A stretch of 56,537 bases of DNA from Methanobacteriota archaeon (lineage in GTDB: Archaea > Halobacteriota > Methanomicrobia > Methanomicrobiales > Methanomicrobiaceae), in assembly GCA_016841485.1 (NCBI GenBank), contig JAENZA010000007.1:1-56537 (forward strand). The letters run 5' to 3'. The notes beneath the pieces were generated by a model. It saw only the letters and a program-made list of their open reading frames with translations, made no database searches and was not told the origin of the DNA. Position numbers and translations under genes: made by a program. Below are positions 45,175 to 53,125 of the stretch, piece by piece. The stretch's first letter is position 1. Each line of letters begins with the position of its first letter.

Positions 45175-45963
45175 ATGAAACCGGTTATTCTCCTGACAAA
45201 CGACGATGGTGTGACATCGGAAGGGCTCTGGGCGGCATATGACGCACTCGCGGATATCGCTGAGATCCATGTCTTTGCACCGTCCACCCAGCAAAGCGCC
45301 GTCGGACGTTCCATATCCATATTTGACCCCATACGGGCGCACAAGGTGGTTCTCCACGGACAGGATGCCCATGCCGTCGACGGGAAACCGACCGACTGTG
45401 TCATCCTTGCCATGTACGCCTTCGGCATCAAACCGGACATGGTGGTAAGCGGCATCAACATCGGCGAGAACCTCTCCTTTGAATCCATCATGACCTCGGG
45501 AACCATCGGCGCGGCGCTGGAAGCGGCAAACCACGGCCCCCCGGCCGTTGCATTCTCCATCCAGGTATCGGACCAGGGAGAAAAGTTCGATAACCCGCAG
45601 TACTCCACGACCAACTTCGAGCATGCAAAGACGGCGGTACGGGACATTGTCCTTCGGTTGCTGGAGACGGGATTTCCTGCAGGAACCGATGTCGTCAATG
45701 TCAATATGCCCCCCGGCCCCTATGCGGGCTACGCGGTCACCACCCTTGCGCACAAGCTCTTTCACACGGGTGTCGAGACACGGTTCGACCCCAGGGGGCG
45801 TCCCTACTACTGGATCAACGGTCCGCTGGTCGATGAGGCACCGCCGGGAACCGATGTGCATGCCGTCCACCACGGCATGGTCTCCCTCACACCGATAACG
45901 CTGGACTCCACCGCCCATGCGGACCTGGGTGCAATGGAAGAGCTCTTTTCCAAAAAAGGATGA
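45175..45963 (+). CDS. surE: 5'/3'-nucleotidase SurE
   Basis: Metal-dependent survival-protein phosphatase of 262 residues, removing phosphate from nucleoside monophosphates. The N-terminal LLTNDDGV supplies the metal-binding Asp10-Asp11; further family motifs are FAPSTQQSAVGRSISI, VSGINIGENLSFESIMTSGTIGAA (metal Ser/Asn sites) and VVNVNMPPG. The length is normal. The ATG at 45175 lies directly at the first strand (MKPVILLTND). Convergent with the membrane-protein gene ending at 45981. Confidence 0.95.
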   Translation: MKPVILLTNDDGVTSEGLWAAYDALADIAEIHVFAPSTQQSAVGRSISIFDPIRAHKVVLHGQDAHAVDGKPTDCVILAMYAFGIKPDMVVSGINIGENLSFESIMTSGTIGAALEAANHGPPAVAFSIQVSDQGEKFDNPQYSTTNFEHAKTAVRDIVLRLLETGFPAGTDVVNVNMPPGPYAGYAVTTLAHKLFHTGVETRFDPRGRPYYWINGPLVDEAPPGTDVHAVHHGMVSLTPITLDSTAHADLGAMEELFSKKG

Positions 45964-45980
45964 CCGGGGTACACCCGGCC

Positions 45981-46556
45981 TTATTCTTCTCCGGGGACGT
46001 CCCCGGACGCTTCGTCCACCTGGACAGCCTCTTCATCGGCGTCCCACTGTGCAATGCCGGGAAATCCGGATGCAACGAACCACCCGGCCACGAACAAGAA
46101 GACCGCACCGATGGGAACGGCAAACCCGGCTGATCCTGCAAACGAAAAGCCATACTGCGCGATGATGCCCCCGGTGTATGCCACCGCCGCCACCATCAGG
46201 CACACACCGGCATATGTCCGGCTCGTTTCCGCCTGATGGCGGAAATACCAATAGGCAAACCCACAGGCCACACAGCACAGCACCACCCCGCCGAGCCAGA
46301 AGAACGGAACCAGCGCACTTCTCCCGGTGATGGCACCGGAGGTGACAAGGCCGATGTCCCTCCACAGCGTGATCAGGCTTGCCCCGAGATAGGTCTGCTG
46401 GTACCGGAAGAACGGAAAGGCAACCCCCGCACCCATACCGCCGCCGATATAATAGACAGACACCGGGAATACGAGGGAAACCGCAGCAAGCAGACAGGAG
46501 AGAACACCGGGGCCCCGCCTGCGGTCCGGCCCATCCGCCGGGTTATGCTTCATCAT
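45981..46556 (-). CDS. Hypothetical membrane protein
   Basis: About 191 residues with five hydrophobic segments: about 20-38, 50-65, 78-98, 110-130 and 138-158 from the ATG at 46556. The N-terminus is basic (MMKHNPADGPDRRRGP) and the C-terminal tail acidic. I do not recognise a family. ATGs 46556 and 46553 are adjacent; either overlaps the end of the HEAT-repeat gene, so the two are probably co-translated. A longer reading from 46580 overlaps more. Function unknown. Confidence 0.7.
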   Translation of the reverse strand: MMKHNPADGPDRRRGPGVLSCLLAAVSLVFPVSVYYIGGGMGAGVAFPFFRYQQTYLGASLITLWRDIGLVTSGAITGRSALVPFFWLGGVVLCCVACGFAYWYFRHQAETSRTYAGVCLMVAAVAYTGGIIAQYGFSFAGSAGFAVPIGAVFLFVAGWFVASGFPGIAQWDADEEAVQVDEASGDVPGEE

Positions 46557-47124
46557 ACCCCGCTTCGCCGAGGGCCTCATAGATTGCCGCTCTCACCGTC
46601 TCATCCGTTTCGTCCATTCGGACACGTCTGAACAGATCCGAACAATCCGCCGCATCCATCAGCACAAGGGTGCGCACCGCCATCCTCCGGACATAGGGAT
46701 TTTCATCCTCACAGAGCCGCTCTGCAATCTCCTCAGCCGCGATCTCTGCGTGCAGAAGGCCGAGCGATTTGACCGCCATGTACCGGACATGGTCCTTGCT
46801 GTCCGTCAGATGAGCCTGGAGCACCCCCACCGCACTCCCCTCTCCGGCAAGGCCCAGTGCTTCAGCGGCACGGTACCGGACGACCCAGTCGCCATCCTCC
46901 ATCAGGGGGGTGAGAACTGGAAGACTTGCCGGAGCCGCAGCAGCGAGCGCCTGCATCGCATATCCGCGGATCGCCTTGTCGCTGGTTCTCAGGTGCCCTG
47001 TCATCTCCCGGCCCAGCTCATCCGAATACCCTTCCACAAATTTCCGGATTCCGGCACTTCGGGCATCCTCGTCTGGTTCCAGACAGGCGGCGATTATGGT
47101 ATTGCTATCCTCAAAATGGTTCAT
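46543..47124 (-). CDS. HEAT-repeat protein
   Basis: A 193-residue alpha-solenoid of about five HEAT repeats of roughly 31 residues; the pattern DWVVRYRAAEALG, DHVRYMAVKSLGLL, PYVRRMAVRTLVLM, ETVRAAIYEALG recurs through the protein. Related repeats occur in phycocyanobilin-lyase-like and scaffold proteins. It is likely a protein-binding platform; no partner can be named, though the membrane protein encoded next (13-base overlap) is a candidate. Upstream are 130 bases before the divergent secreted-protein gene. Confidence 0.85.
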   Translation of the reverse strand: MNHFEDSNTIIAACLEPDEDARSAGIRKFVEGYSDELGREMTGHLRTSDKAIRGYAMQALAAAAPASLPVLTPLMEDGDWVVRYRAAEALGLAGEGSAVGVLQAHLTDSKDHVRYMAVKSLGLLHAEIAAEEIAERLCEDENPYVRRMAVRTLVLMDAADCSDLFRRVRMDETDETVRAAIYEALGEAGYDEA

Positions 47125-47257
47125 ATGTGCAGACCTTCCCTTATCTGCAAAAGATTTCGGGAAAACGATAGTAAACTTTCTCTTTTGTCACAGTAAAAAA
47201 TATTATGGACTATGACCCTCTCTCCACATTGTAGAGAGGAAGGAAAAAGGCGATTTG

Positions 47258-48937
47258 ATGACCAACACCCCAACAAAAACCAGGAAGTACACCGTTCTTG
47301 CTGTCGCAATAGTAATCCTCATCATGGCAGGAGGAATCGCCATTGACAGCGGCACCATGCCCTTTCTCCTGAACAATACCACCTCTGCCGCTGAAAATAA
47401 TACTCCCGTACAGGCGTCACTGGTCGTTACCATCAGCAACCTGACCAACCCGGCAGGTTCGGAGACACTCAGGGAAGTGCCCGAACGCCCGTCCATCGAG
47501 GGGACTATCAGCGCAAGCGAGACCGAGAGCAGTTTCAATTACCAGAAAGACGTCCTGTCGTCATTCATCGATACATCCCAGTCCTTCACCGGTGCAGGAA
47601 CGGCAATGACCTCCTACGAGATGACGACCTACAACCTCTTTACCGACCCGGACATTGCCGACCCGGCCCATCTCGGACGCCCCTATGGCGCCCTGACAAC
47701 CATTGTCATCAACGGAACCCCGGGCATTCTCGAGAACACCCTCTATGGCTACGAAACCGATGCGACCGCCGTCACCCGGGCGATCATGACCGGACCGGCA
47801 GGAAGCGAAACCGGTTTTGTGATGGTATCATTTGTCACCCAGGAGGATAGCACTCCGGTATTCCACGCCCTTATCACCGCAGAAGACGCGGCAGCATTTG
47901 AAGGGGTGTGGGACAGCGGTACCCATATCTGTCGGGATGACTGGACGATCATTCGCCTCGATGATTCCTTCGTCGGCTGCAATTACGAAGATCCCGGGGA
48001 ACGAATCCTTCCGGCTGTCGAAAAGATCGTATCCTATGAAGAATTTGACAAATACGGCCTCTATGTATCATCCTCAGATATCAGGGACAGTATCGAGGAC
48101 TATACCATCACCCTGAACGCGATCGTATACAAAATTTCGGATGGCGCCCTGAACAACGATTTTGCGGCCATGGGGGAGGCATCCGTAAGACTGATGGAGG
48201 AGTCGCATAGCATCAAGGCGGAGATCTCCGATCTCCCCGCGGCGCCCGAATATCGTGACGAGGTTGCCGAATTCATCGACGGTGTCGACAACTACCAGAG
48301 GGCAGGAGCCATGCTCTGGTACGGGTCGTCCTTCACCGAACCCGAGGCCATCCGGCAAGGCAACGACTACCTTATCGCGGGCATCGAACACAACAACAAT
48401 GCCCTAAAGGCACTGAACCTGCGGGAGATCAATACCGCACTTATCGATCTGCCCGATGACGACTTCTTCCCCCACGCAATGTACTTCCATGACTTCTACC
48501 GGTACCAGGATGCAAAGAAGGTAAACGACATCTCCATGAAGATTACCGGGATAAAGGGATCGACCCTCTATATCACCACCAACGAAGACGGAGAAGAGGA
48601 AAAGATCCTCTCCGGCTACGGGTACAAATTCGTTCTGCCCATCATCGAGATCAGCCATTACGGCTACCGGGGCGGCGGCAGTTCACGCATCACGACGCCC
48701 GACCCCTCAAAGTTTTCGATCGTCTGGAATGGCGAGGAATATACCGCAGAGACACCGTCCGGTTACCTGAAGCCGCTCGGCCACGCCTATACACGCCAGT
48801 ACCTGGACAGAAAGGAGATGATCGAGGCACTCCTCTTATTCAAGGTGCCCGCGGACCTCAGATACGAGGAAGCATATCTCAAAGTGGATCTCGGTTCAGA
48901 AGGAACGCCGGTCTGGCACCTCATGCAGCGGGCATAA
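47258..48937 (+). CDS. Hypothetical membrane-anchored exported protein
   Basis: A 559-residue protein with one N-terminal hydrophobic helix (about residues 11-29), after KTRK, as in uncleaved or lipid-free anchors. The rest looks extracytoplasmic, acidic and Thr/Ser-rich, with several N-x-S/T sequons soon after the helix (NNTTS, NNTP, NLTN). The last 80 residues (LDRKEMIEALLLFKVPADL) resemble a DUF4352-type beta domain, weakly. No catalytic motif seen. A GGAAGGAAAAAGG purine run precedes ATG 47258; TTG 47255 is adjacent. Probably a surface protein; function unknown. Confidence 0.75.
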   Translation: MTNTPTKTRKYTVLAVAIVILIMAGGIAIDSGTMPFLLNNTTSAAENNTPVQASLVVTISNLTNPAGSETLREVPERPSIEGTISASETESSFNYQKDVLSSFIDTSQSFTGAGTAMTSYEMTTYNLFTDPDIADPAHLGRPYGALTTIVINGTPGILENTLYGYETDATAVTRAIMTGPAGSETGFVMVSFVTQEDSTPVFHALITAEDAAAFEGVWDSGTHICRDDWTIIRLDDSFVGCNYEDPGERILPAVEKIVSYEEFDKYGLYVSSSDIRDSIEDYTITLNAIVYKISDGALNNDFAAMGEASVRLMEESHSIKAEISDLPAAPEYRDEVAEFIDGVDNYQRAGAMLWYGSSFTEPEAIRQGNDYLIAGIEHNNNALKALNLREINTALIDLPDDDFFPHAMYFHDFYRYQDAKKVNDISMKITGIKGSTLYITTNEDGEEEKILSGYGYKFVLPIIEISHYGYRGGGSSRITTPDPSKFSIVWNGEEYTAETPSGYLKPLGHAYTRQYLDRKEMIEALLLFKVPADLRYEEAYLKVDLGSEGTPVWHLMQRA

Positions 48938-48949
48938 TTATCATCCCCG

Positions 48950-48964
48950 TTTTTGACTATTTTT
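48950..48964 (+). terminator. T-rich transcription stop after the exported-protein gene
   Basis: Two runs of five T separated by GACTA lie 13 bases after the stop at 48937. Oligo-T without a stem is the usual archaeal terminator. Confidence 0.45.
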
Positions 48965-49039
48965 CCACTCACTCCCTGCGCTCACAGAAAAAAATGAAAA
49001 GAGCTCACCGCTCAGACAAATGAAAATAAAAAAATGCTA

Positions 49040-49112
49040 CGCCCAGGACGGAATTCGAATCCGTGTCGCAGCCGTGACAGGGCTGCATGATAGGCCCCTA
49101 CACTACCTGGGC
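49040..49112 (-). tRNA. tRNA-Asp (GTC)
   Basis: Reading the minus strand, GCCCAGG and CCTGGGC form the 7-bp acceptor stem with a G discriminator at 49040. The anticodon arm CAGCC-CTGTCAC-GGCTG holds GTC at 49076-49078; the T arm has GTTCGAAT-type sequence (ATTCGAAT). The length is 73 bases with no intron, and CCA is not encoded. It lies 22 bases downstream of the tRNA-Tyr gene on the same strand, so the two may be transcribed together. Confidence 0.95.
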
Positions 49113-49134
49113 ATCGTTGCACACTTTAGGCAGA

Positions 49135-49240
49135 TCCCGCCTCCCGGAGTCGAACCGGGGACATCGCGGTAGCCGCGCAGTTACCTCTTGCGGCAAACCA
49201 TACTACAGCCGCGCACTCTACCAGTCTGAGTTAAGGCGGG
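49135..49240 (-). tRNA. tRNA-Tyr (GTA) with intron
   Basis: The acceptor stem is CCCGCCT/AGGCGGG with A discriminator and the archaeal C1-G72 pair. The anticodon stem CGCGG pairs with CCGCG; anticodon GTA is at 49204-49206. A 32-base intron (49171-49202) interrupts the gene just after position 37, the canonical place. The mature tRNA is 74 bases. The T arm CCCGG-TTCGACT-CCGGG is intact; CCA is not encoded. Confidence 0.95.
49171..49202 (-). other. 32-base intron of tRNA-Tyr
   Basis: Defined by restoring the CGCGG/CCGCG anticodon stem and a 7-base loop. Intron bases near its end (GCGCGG) can pair with the anticodon stem strand, as expected for the bulge-helix-bulge cut by the archaeal splicing endonuclease. 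Confidence 0.85.
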
Positions 49241-49379
49241 TCTGATACCGTGGTGCTCTACAATATAGAACCGTCCCGGTATTAAAGATTATGATTTGAG
49301 CTGGAATGCCGGAATCGTCCTGATACCATCCCTTTTTATCCCAGGAGGAATATACAGAAGGGCATGTCTCAGCAACTGA

Positions 49380-50927
49380 GATCACACGGAACCGTCGCAG
49401 AATCTGCGGCAGGTCGCCTTCTTCGGCGAACAGCGTACTGAAACGAGAGCCGTTACTATTTTTGACACCACCCTGCGGGATGGTGAGCAGACCCCGGGAG
49501 TCTCCTTCACACTGGATCAGAAGATAGCCATTGCGCATCAACTCGCCGATATCGGCGTCCATGTGATAGAGGCAGGGTTTCCCGCATCGTCCATCGACGA
49601 GAAGGAGACCGTCCACACCATTGCATCGGAGAGCCCAGGTGCAAAGATATGCGGCCTGGCACGTTCCATCCGGACCGATGTCGACACCTGCATCGACTGC
49701 GGAGTGGACATGGTGCACGTCTTTATCCCGACCTCGGAGGTGCAGCGCACGCATACGATCAAAAAGAGCCACACGCAGGTCGTGGACATCACGTCGGATA
49801 TCGTAGGGTATACCCGAGACCATATCGGCGAGGTGATGTTCTCGGCCATGGATGCGACGAGGACCGCCCCCAATGACCTGATAGAGGTCTACCGGGCGGC
49901 CGTGGACGCAGGAGCGACCATCATCAATGTGCCGGACACGGTGGGCATCGCAACACCCACGTCCATGCACAACCTGGTGCGGTTCATCGATGAGAACGTC
50001 ACCTGCCCCATCGACATCCATTGCCACAACGACTTCGGGATGGCGGTCGCAAACACCGTCACCTCGGCAGAGGCAGGAGCATCACAGGTCCAGGTCACCG
50101 TCAACGGCATCGGTGAGCGTGCAGGCAATGCTGACCTTGCCCAGACGGTGATGTCGCTTACGTCCATCTTCGGGATGGATACGGGAATCGTCACCGAACG
50201 GTTGGTCGAGACCTCCAGGATGGTATCACGGTTCTCGGGAATTGGTATTGCCCCGATACAGCCGGTGGTGGGAGACAACGCATTCTCCCACGAAAGCGGC
50301 ATCCACTCGCAGGGCGTGCTCTCGGAATCAAGCACCTTCGAACCGGGCATCATGACGCCGGAGATGGTAGGGCACCGGCGGCGCCTGAAGCTGGGCAAAC
50401 ACGTCGGGCGCCACGCGGTAAGCCAGATGCTCTCCGAGGCCCATATCGAGACAAGTTCCGGCCAGCTGGATGAGATCGTCCTGCGCATCAAGGAGATCTC
50501 CAACAAAGGCCACAAGGTCACGGAAAACGACCTCTATGAGATCGCCGAGACGATCATCGGCCAGCCATCCATTGAAAAGTCCATCATCCTAGACGATATC
50601 GCCATCCTGACCGGCAACCATGTCCTTGCAACCGCCACGGTCAAGGCGACGGTGGACGGTGCAGAACGCATCTGCTGCAACACCGGCAACGGGCCCGTCG
50701 ATGCCGCGATGAACGCCCTCCTGGGGATCGTCCCCCGCAACATGCAGCTGAAGGAGTACTCCGTCTCCGCCATCTCGGGGGGCAGCGATGCAATCGGCCA
50801 TGTGACCATCGCCGTCGAGGACGAAAAGGGACGAATTTACGACGCGTCAGCATCGTCGGACAATATTGTGCTCGCCTCCGTAGATGCCATGATCAATGCA
50901 CTGAACCTGGTCTACCGGACCAGATAA
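49380..50927 (+). CDS. 2-isopropylmalate synthase-family enzyme, start codon unresolved
   Basis: DRE-TIM aldolase-type acyltransferase that condenses acetyl-CoA with a 2-oxoacid. The essential FDTTLRDGEQTPG lies at about 49461-49499, followed by HCHNDFGMAVANT, GERAGNADLAQ and a C-terminal regulatory LeuA dimer domain (about the last 120 residues), favouring LeuA (or CimA) over the shorter homocitrate synthase AksA. The frame is open from 49380, but the first ATG/GTG/TTG in it is at 49563, beyond the catalytic motif. An ATG at 49364 in another frame would join with a +1 shift. The start given is only the limit of the open frame. Confidence 0.85.
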   Translation, partial: DHTEPSQNLRQVAFFGEQRTETRAVTIFDTTLRDGEQTPGVSFTLDQKIAIAHQLADIGVHVIEAGFPASSIDEKETVHTIASESPGAKICGLARSIRTDVDTCIDCGVDMVHVFIPTSEVQRTHTIKKSHTQVVDITSDIVGYTRDHIGEVMFSAMDATRTAPNDLIEVYRAAVDAGATIINVPDTVGIATPTSMHNLVRFIDENVTCPIDIHCHNDFGMAVANTVTSAEAGASQVQVTVNGIGERAGNADLAQTVMSLTSIFGMDTGIVTERLVETSRMVSRFSGIGIAPIQPVVGDNAFSHESGIHSQGVLSESSTFEPGIMTPEMVGHRRRLKLGKHVGRHAVSQMLSEAHIETSSGQLDEIVLRIKEISNKGHKVTENDLYEIAETIIGQPSIEKSIILDDIAILTGNHVLATATVKATVDGAERICCNTGNGPVDAAMNALLGIVPRNMQLKEYSVSAISGGSDAIGHVTIAVEDEKGRIYDASASSDNIVLASVDAMINALNLVYRTR

Positions 50928-50947
50928 TCCAATTTTTAAAAAAGAGA

Positions 50948-51313
50948 TTACTGGGCCTCGGGCGGGTGAATGCCTCCCTCAAGGGCTGCCTTCACCTGTG
51001 CCTGAAGCTGCTCGAGCTTTGACTGGAGGGCTTTTTCCTGCCGGTCGAGTGACTTTATCCTGAGCTCGAAGGTATCGATCTTTTCCGTGATGTCTGCTAC
51101 AACCTTGTCGCGGTCCTGCTGCATCATCACGCTGCCGATGCTCACATAGACGTTTGCATCTTCAGTTATGTCCTTCAGTTCTTCCTGGGCTTTCTTTGCC
51201 TCTTTTTCCATCATTTCATACTGCATTTTCTGCTGCATAATCGTGGAAAGCTGCTGCTGCACCTGCTGCAGCATTGCAATCTGGTTCTGGACTTTGGGTG
51301 GTAGAGAATTCAT
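50948..51313 (-). CDS. pfdB: Prefoldin beta subunit
   Basis: Subunit of the hexameric prefoldin chaperone that hands unfolded proteins to the thermosome. A 121-residue coiled-coil hairpin: N-terminal helix QNQIAMLQQVQQQLSTIMQQK, a central beta-hairpin region with VYVSIGSVMMQQ, and a C-terminal helix rich in Lys/Gln/Leu. Size and motif fit beta, not alpha. Its ATG overlaps the pcc1 stop (ATGA). Last gene of the L37Ae-RpoP-Brix-Pcc1-prefoldin string, the common archaeal order. Confidence 0.93.
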   Translation of the reverse strand: MNSLPPKVQNQIAMLQQVQQQLSTIMQQKMQYEMMEKEAKKAQEELKDITEDANVYVSIGSVMMQQDRDKVVADITEKIDTFELRIKSLDRQEKALQSKLEQLQAQVKAALEGGIHPPEAQ

Positions 51314-51564
51314 GTAATTATTACCTCCTGCATCTCTTCTGCAATCATTACCAGCCGAAGATACGTATTCAGGGCCGCCCGCAGGGCAGGCACATCTTCT
51401 CCGGAAATGTTCAGGGTAAGACCGCCGTCGTCATCAAGCCTGAGTGTGGCACATGAGCGCCCGATATCCTCCAGTTCCGGAAGAACCGCTTCATAGATCA
51501 GGCCAGGACGTTCCGGTTTGAACCGGAAGACTGCTTCATGCACATCTGACGTCTCTGAGGACAT
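51310..51564 (-). CDS. pcc1: KEOPS complex subunit Pcc1
   Basis: Small dimerising subunit of KEOPS, which makes the t6A base of tRNA with Kae1. An 84-residue alpha/beta protein: [22 protein letters not shown], then DDDGGLTLNISGEDVPALRAALNTYLRL, the conserved Pcc1 strand-helix. ATG 51564 (MSSETSD) follows a GGGAGG ribosome site; the longer reading lies inside the Brix gene. Overlaps the Brix gene by 29 bases and prefoldin by 4. Confidence 0.85.
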   Translation of the reverse strand: MSSETSDVHEAVFRFKPERPGLIYEAVLPELEDIGRSCATLRLDDDGGLTLNISGEDVPALRAALNTYLRLVMIAEEMQEVIIT

Positions 51565-51940
51565 ACTGCCTCCCCTGGGTCCCCTGGAACGAACATTCGT
51601 CCCCGGCAGTCTCCGTAAGAGTAACATCAAGATATTTTTTCAGTGTATTATAAACCGTTTGGTTACCCGTCTGAATCCCGCGATTCAGCGGCCCTTCCCG
51701 CCGGGTCACGTCAAAGGATCGAAACCTCAGCGCAGCCACCTGCTCGCCTGATGCATAGATATCGATCAGGTTTTCACCGGCATCCCGGGACACCACAAGA
51801 ACAGCCGTGTCTTCTTCGAGCACAACACTGAGCCCCGCTTTCCCCCGTGTCGTATATGAAGCCTCCAGGGTAAATGCAAGGTCTTTAGAAAAGGTTCGCA
51901 ATTCGGGAACAGGTTTCCGCGACGTGGTAACCAGTGTCAT
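51536..51940 (-). CDS. Brix/Imp4-type ribosome biogenesis protein
   Basis: Archaeal single-domain Brix protein of 134 residues, related to eukaryotic Imp4 and thought to act in rRNA maturation. The N-terminal [22 protein letters not shown] is the hallmark of the archaeal family, followed by [12 protein letters not shown]. Shorter than some homologues (about 150-190). The ATG overlaps the rpoP stop. Its position between rpoP and pcc1 is the usual one. Confidence 0.85.
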   Translation of the reverse strand: MTLVTTSRKPVPELRTFSKDLAFTLEASYTTRGKAGLSVVLEEDTAVLVVSRDAGENLIDIYASGEQVAALRFRSFDVTRREGPLNRGIQTGNQTVYNTLKKYLDVTLTETAGDECSFQGTQGRQYVLRDVRCA

Positions 51941-52068
51941 CTGGCCTTCAGGTGCTTGATACCCGCTCCGCGTTCCTTAAAAAGTATACGGTGCCCGCAA
52001 TAGGGACAGCGGACATTAACGTCAATCTCGACTTTCTGCTTGCACCGTGCACATTTATATCCTGACAA
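51937..52068 (-). CDS. rpoP: DNA-directed RNA polymerase subunit P
   Basis: Zinc-ribbon subunit (Rpb12-like) of archaeal RNA polymerase, 43 residues. After the start it reads [18 protein letters not shown], then [15 protein letters not shown]: two CxxC pairs for one zinc. The start is TTG at 52068 because an in-frame stop lies just upstream and no ATG is available. It begins 6 bases after the rpl37ae stop, and its TGA overlaps the Brix ATG. Easily missed because of size and start codon. Confidence 0.9.
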   Translation of the reverse strand: MSGYKCARCKQKVEIDVNVRCPYCGHRILFKERGAGIKHLKAR

Positions 52069-52074
52069 GGATCG

Positions 52075-52368
52075 TCACGACTCCTTTACAAGAGAACGCT
52101 CAATGGTGCGCAGGGCGACCTTGAGGTTCGGGGTCTGCGGCACATAGGCACCGCCTGCAAATTTAAATCCGCATTTGCGGCATTCCCAGATTCCGGTACC
52201 CTGGCGCGAGACTGCCTGCGTATCACAGCGCGGACAGACGTGTTTTGCGCGCGATACTTTCTCTACTTCGTTGACACGCTTTCTGATGAAACGACCGTAC
52301 CGGGGACCGAACCTTCCGGCGCTTCCGGTGATCCGGCCTTTCGCTCTCTGTCTTCCTTTCTTTGCCAT
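52075..52368 (-). CDS. rpl37ae: Ribosomal protein L37Ae
   Basis: Large-subunit zinc-ribbon protein of 97 residues. Basic N-terminus [19 protein letters not shown], then [23 protein letters not shown], the C2-C2 zinc site. Normal length. It has its own TATA-like box (52391-52400), unlike the usual arrangement where it follows exosome genes. First gene of the block that ends with prefoldin beta. Confidence 0.95.
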   Translation of the reverse strand: MAKKGRQRAKGRITGSAGRFGPRYGRFIRKRVNEVEKVSRAKHVCPRCDTQAVSRQGTGIWECRKCGFKFAGGAYVPQTPNLKVALRTIERSLVKES

Positions 52369-52390
52369 ATGGAATACCCCTGATGTGTCT

Positions 52391-52400
52391 GTATATATTT
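52391..52400 (-). promoter_or_regulatory. TATA box for rpl37ae
   Basis: AAATATATAC on the minus strand, 23-32 bases upstream of the ATG at 52368. Strong match in the 46-base gap between SBDS and L37Ae. Confidence 0.55.
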
Positions 52401-52414
52401 ACTCTTAACCTTTA

Positions 52415-53125
52415 TTAATCCTGATCCAGGATCTTCACTTCTGCGTCGCCTTTCGAAACACGATTGATGAGACTGTAAAACTCGTCCTGTATCCCCGCAG
52501 GAATACGGACGACACAGATCCACGACCCGTCATTCTGCCACTGATCACGTTCAATGGTCGTGGCAGACGCAATCTCACCATATGCCTTTGCCGCGTAATC
52601 GCCGGGAATTTTTACCGCAAACCGCATCTCTGCAAATTTGATCGGCAGGAGCGGGCGAAGCGCCTTGATGACGTCTTTTACCTGCTCTTCAAAATTCCTG
52701 AACGGGTCGACATTGACCCGCGCCTCCTCCATCGCCATCTCGATACGCTGCGGCGGATGGGGGAGCTTGGTCTGCGGGTTGATGGCGTTGCGCGCAATGA
52801 AGGTGATGACCTGACGGCGCCGGGCCTCGATCATCGCCTTGCGCTGTTCTGCCGTCAGATGAATTTCGCCTTTTTTAATGATACGCAGTGCAACCGGTTC
52901 AAACTCCGTCGTGTCAAAGACTTTATTCAGGGACTCTTCGGATGCCTTGGCGGCCTTTGAGGAATTTTCAAAGATGAACAGCGCCGCGACGGCATCCTCG
53001 ATCTGGATATCTTCGCCCTGCCGTATCAGTGCTGCCATATCGGGGTCGACAAGGATCTCAAATCGTTCTCCGTGGCTGTCTAGCCGGGCAACCACTGCCT
53101 GGTCAAGAGGGATCACCGTGCCCAC
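52415..53125 (-). CDS. Ribosome assembly factor SBDS
   Basis: Homologue of the Shwachman-Bodian-Diamond protein, which helps release the anti-association factor aIF6 from the large subunit. 236 residues, three domains: N-terminal FYSH (LDSHGERFEILVDPD, then FDTTEFEPVALRIIKKG), a central helical domain with KLPHPPQRIEMAMEEA, and a C-terminal ferredoxin-like domain. GTG 53125 directly follows the psmA stop. In most archaea the exosome gene rrp4 comes next; here L37Ae does. Confidence 0.94.
   Translation of the reverse strand: MGTVIPLDQAVVARLDSHGERFEILVDPDMAALIRQGEDIQIEDAVAALFIFENSSKAAKASEESLNKVFDTTEFEPVALRIIKKGEIHLTAEQRKAMIEARRRQVITFIARNAINPQTKLPHPPQRIEMAMEEARVNVDPFRNFEEQVKDVIKALRPLLPIKFAEMRFAVKIPGDYAAKAYGEIASATTIERDQWQNDGSWICVVRIPAGIQDEFYSLINRVSKGDAEVKILDQD

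Noticed and set aside
49218-50027. Minus-strand frame of 269 codons over tRNA-Tyr and the LeuA-family gene
   Set aside because: It runs through the tRNA-Tyr gene and antisense to the conserved catalytic domain; the composition is shadow-like.
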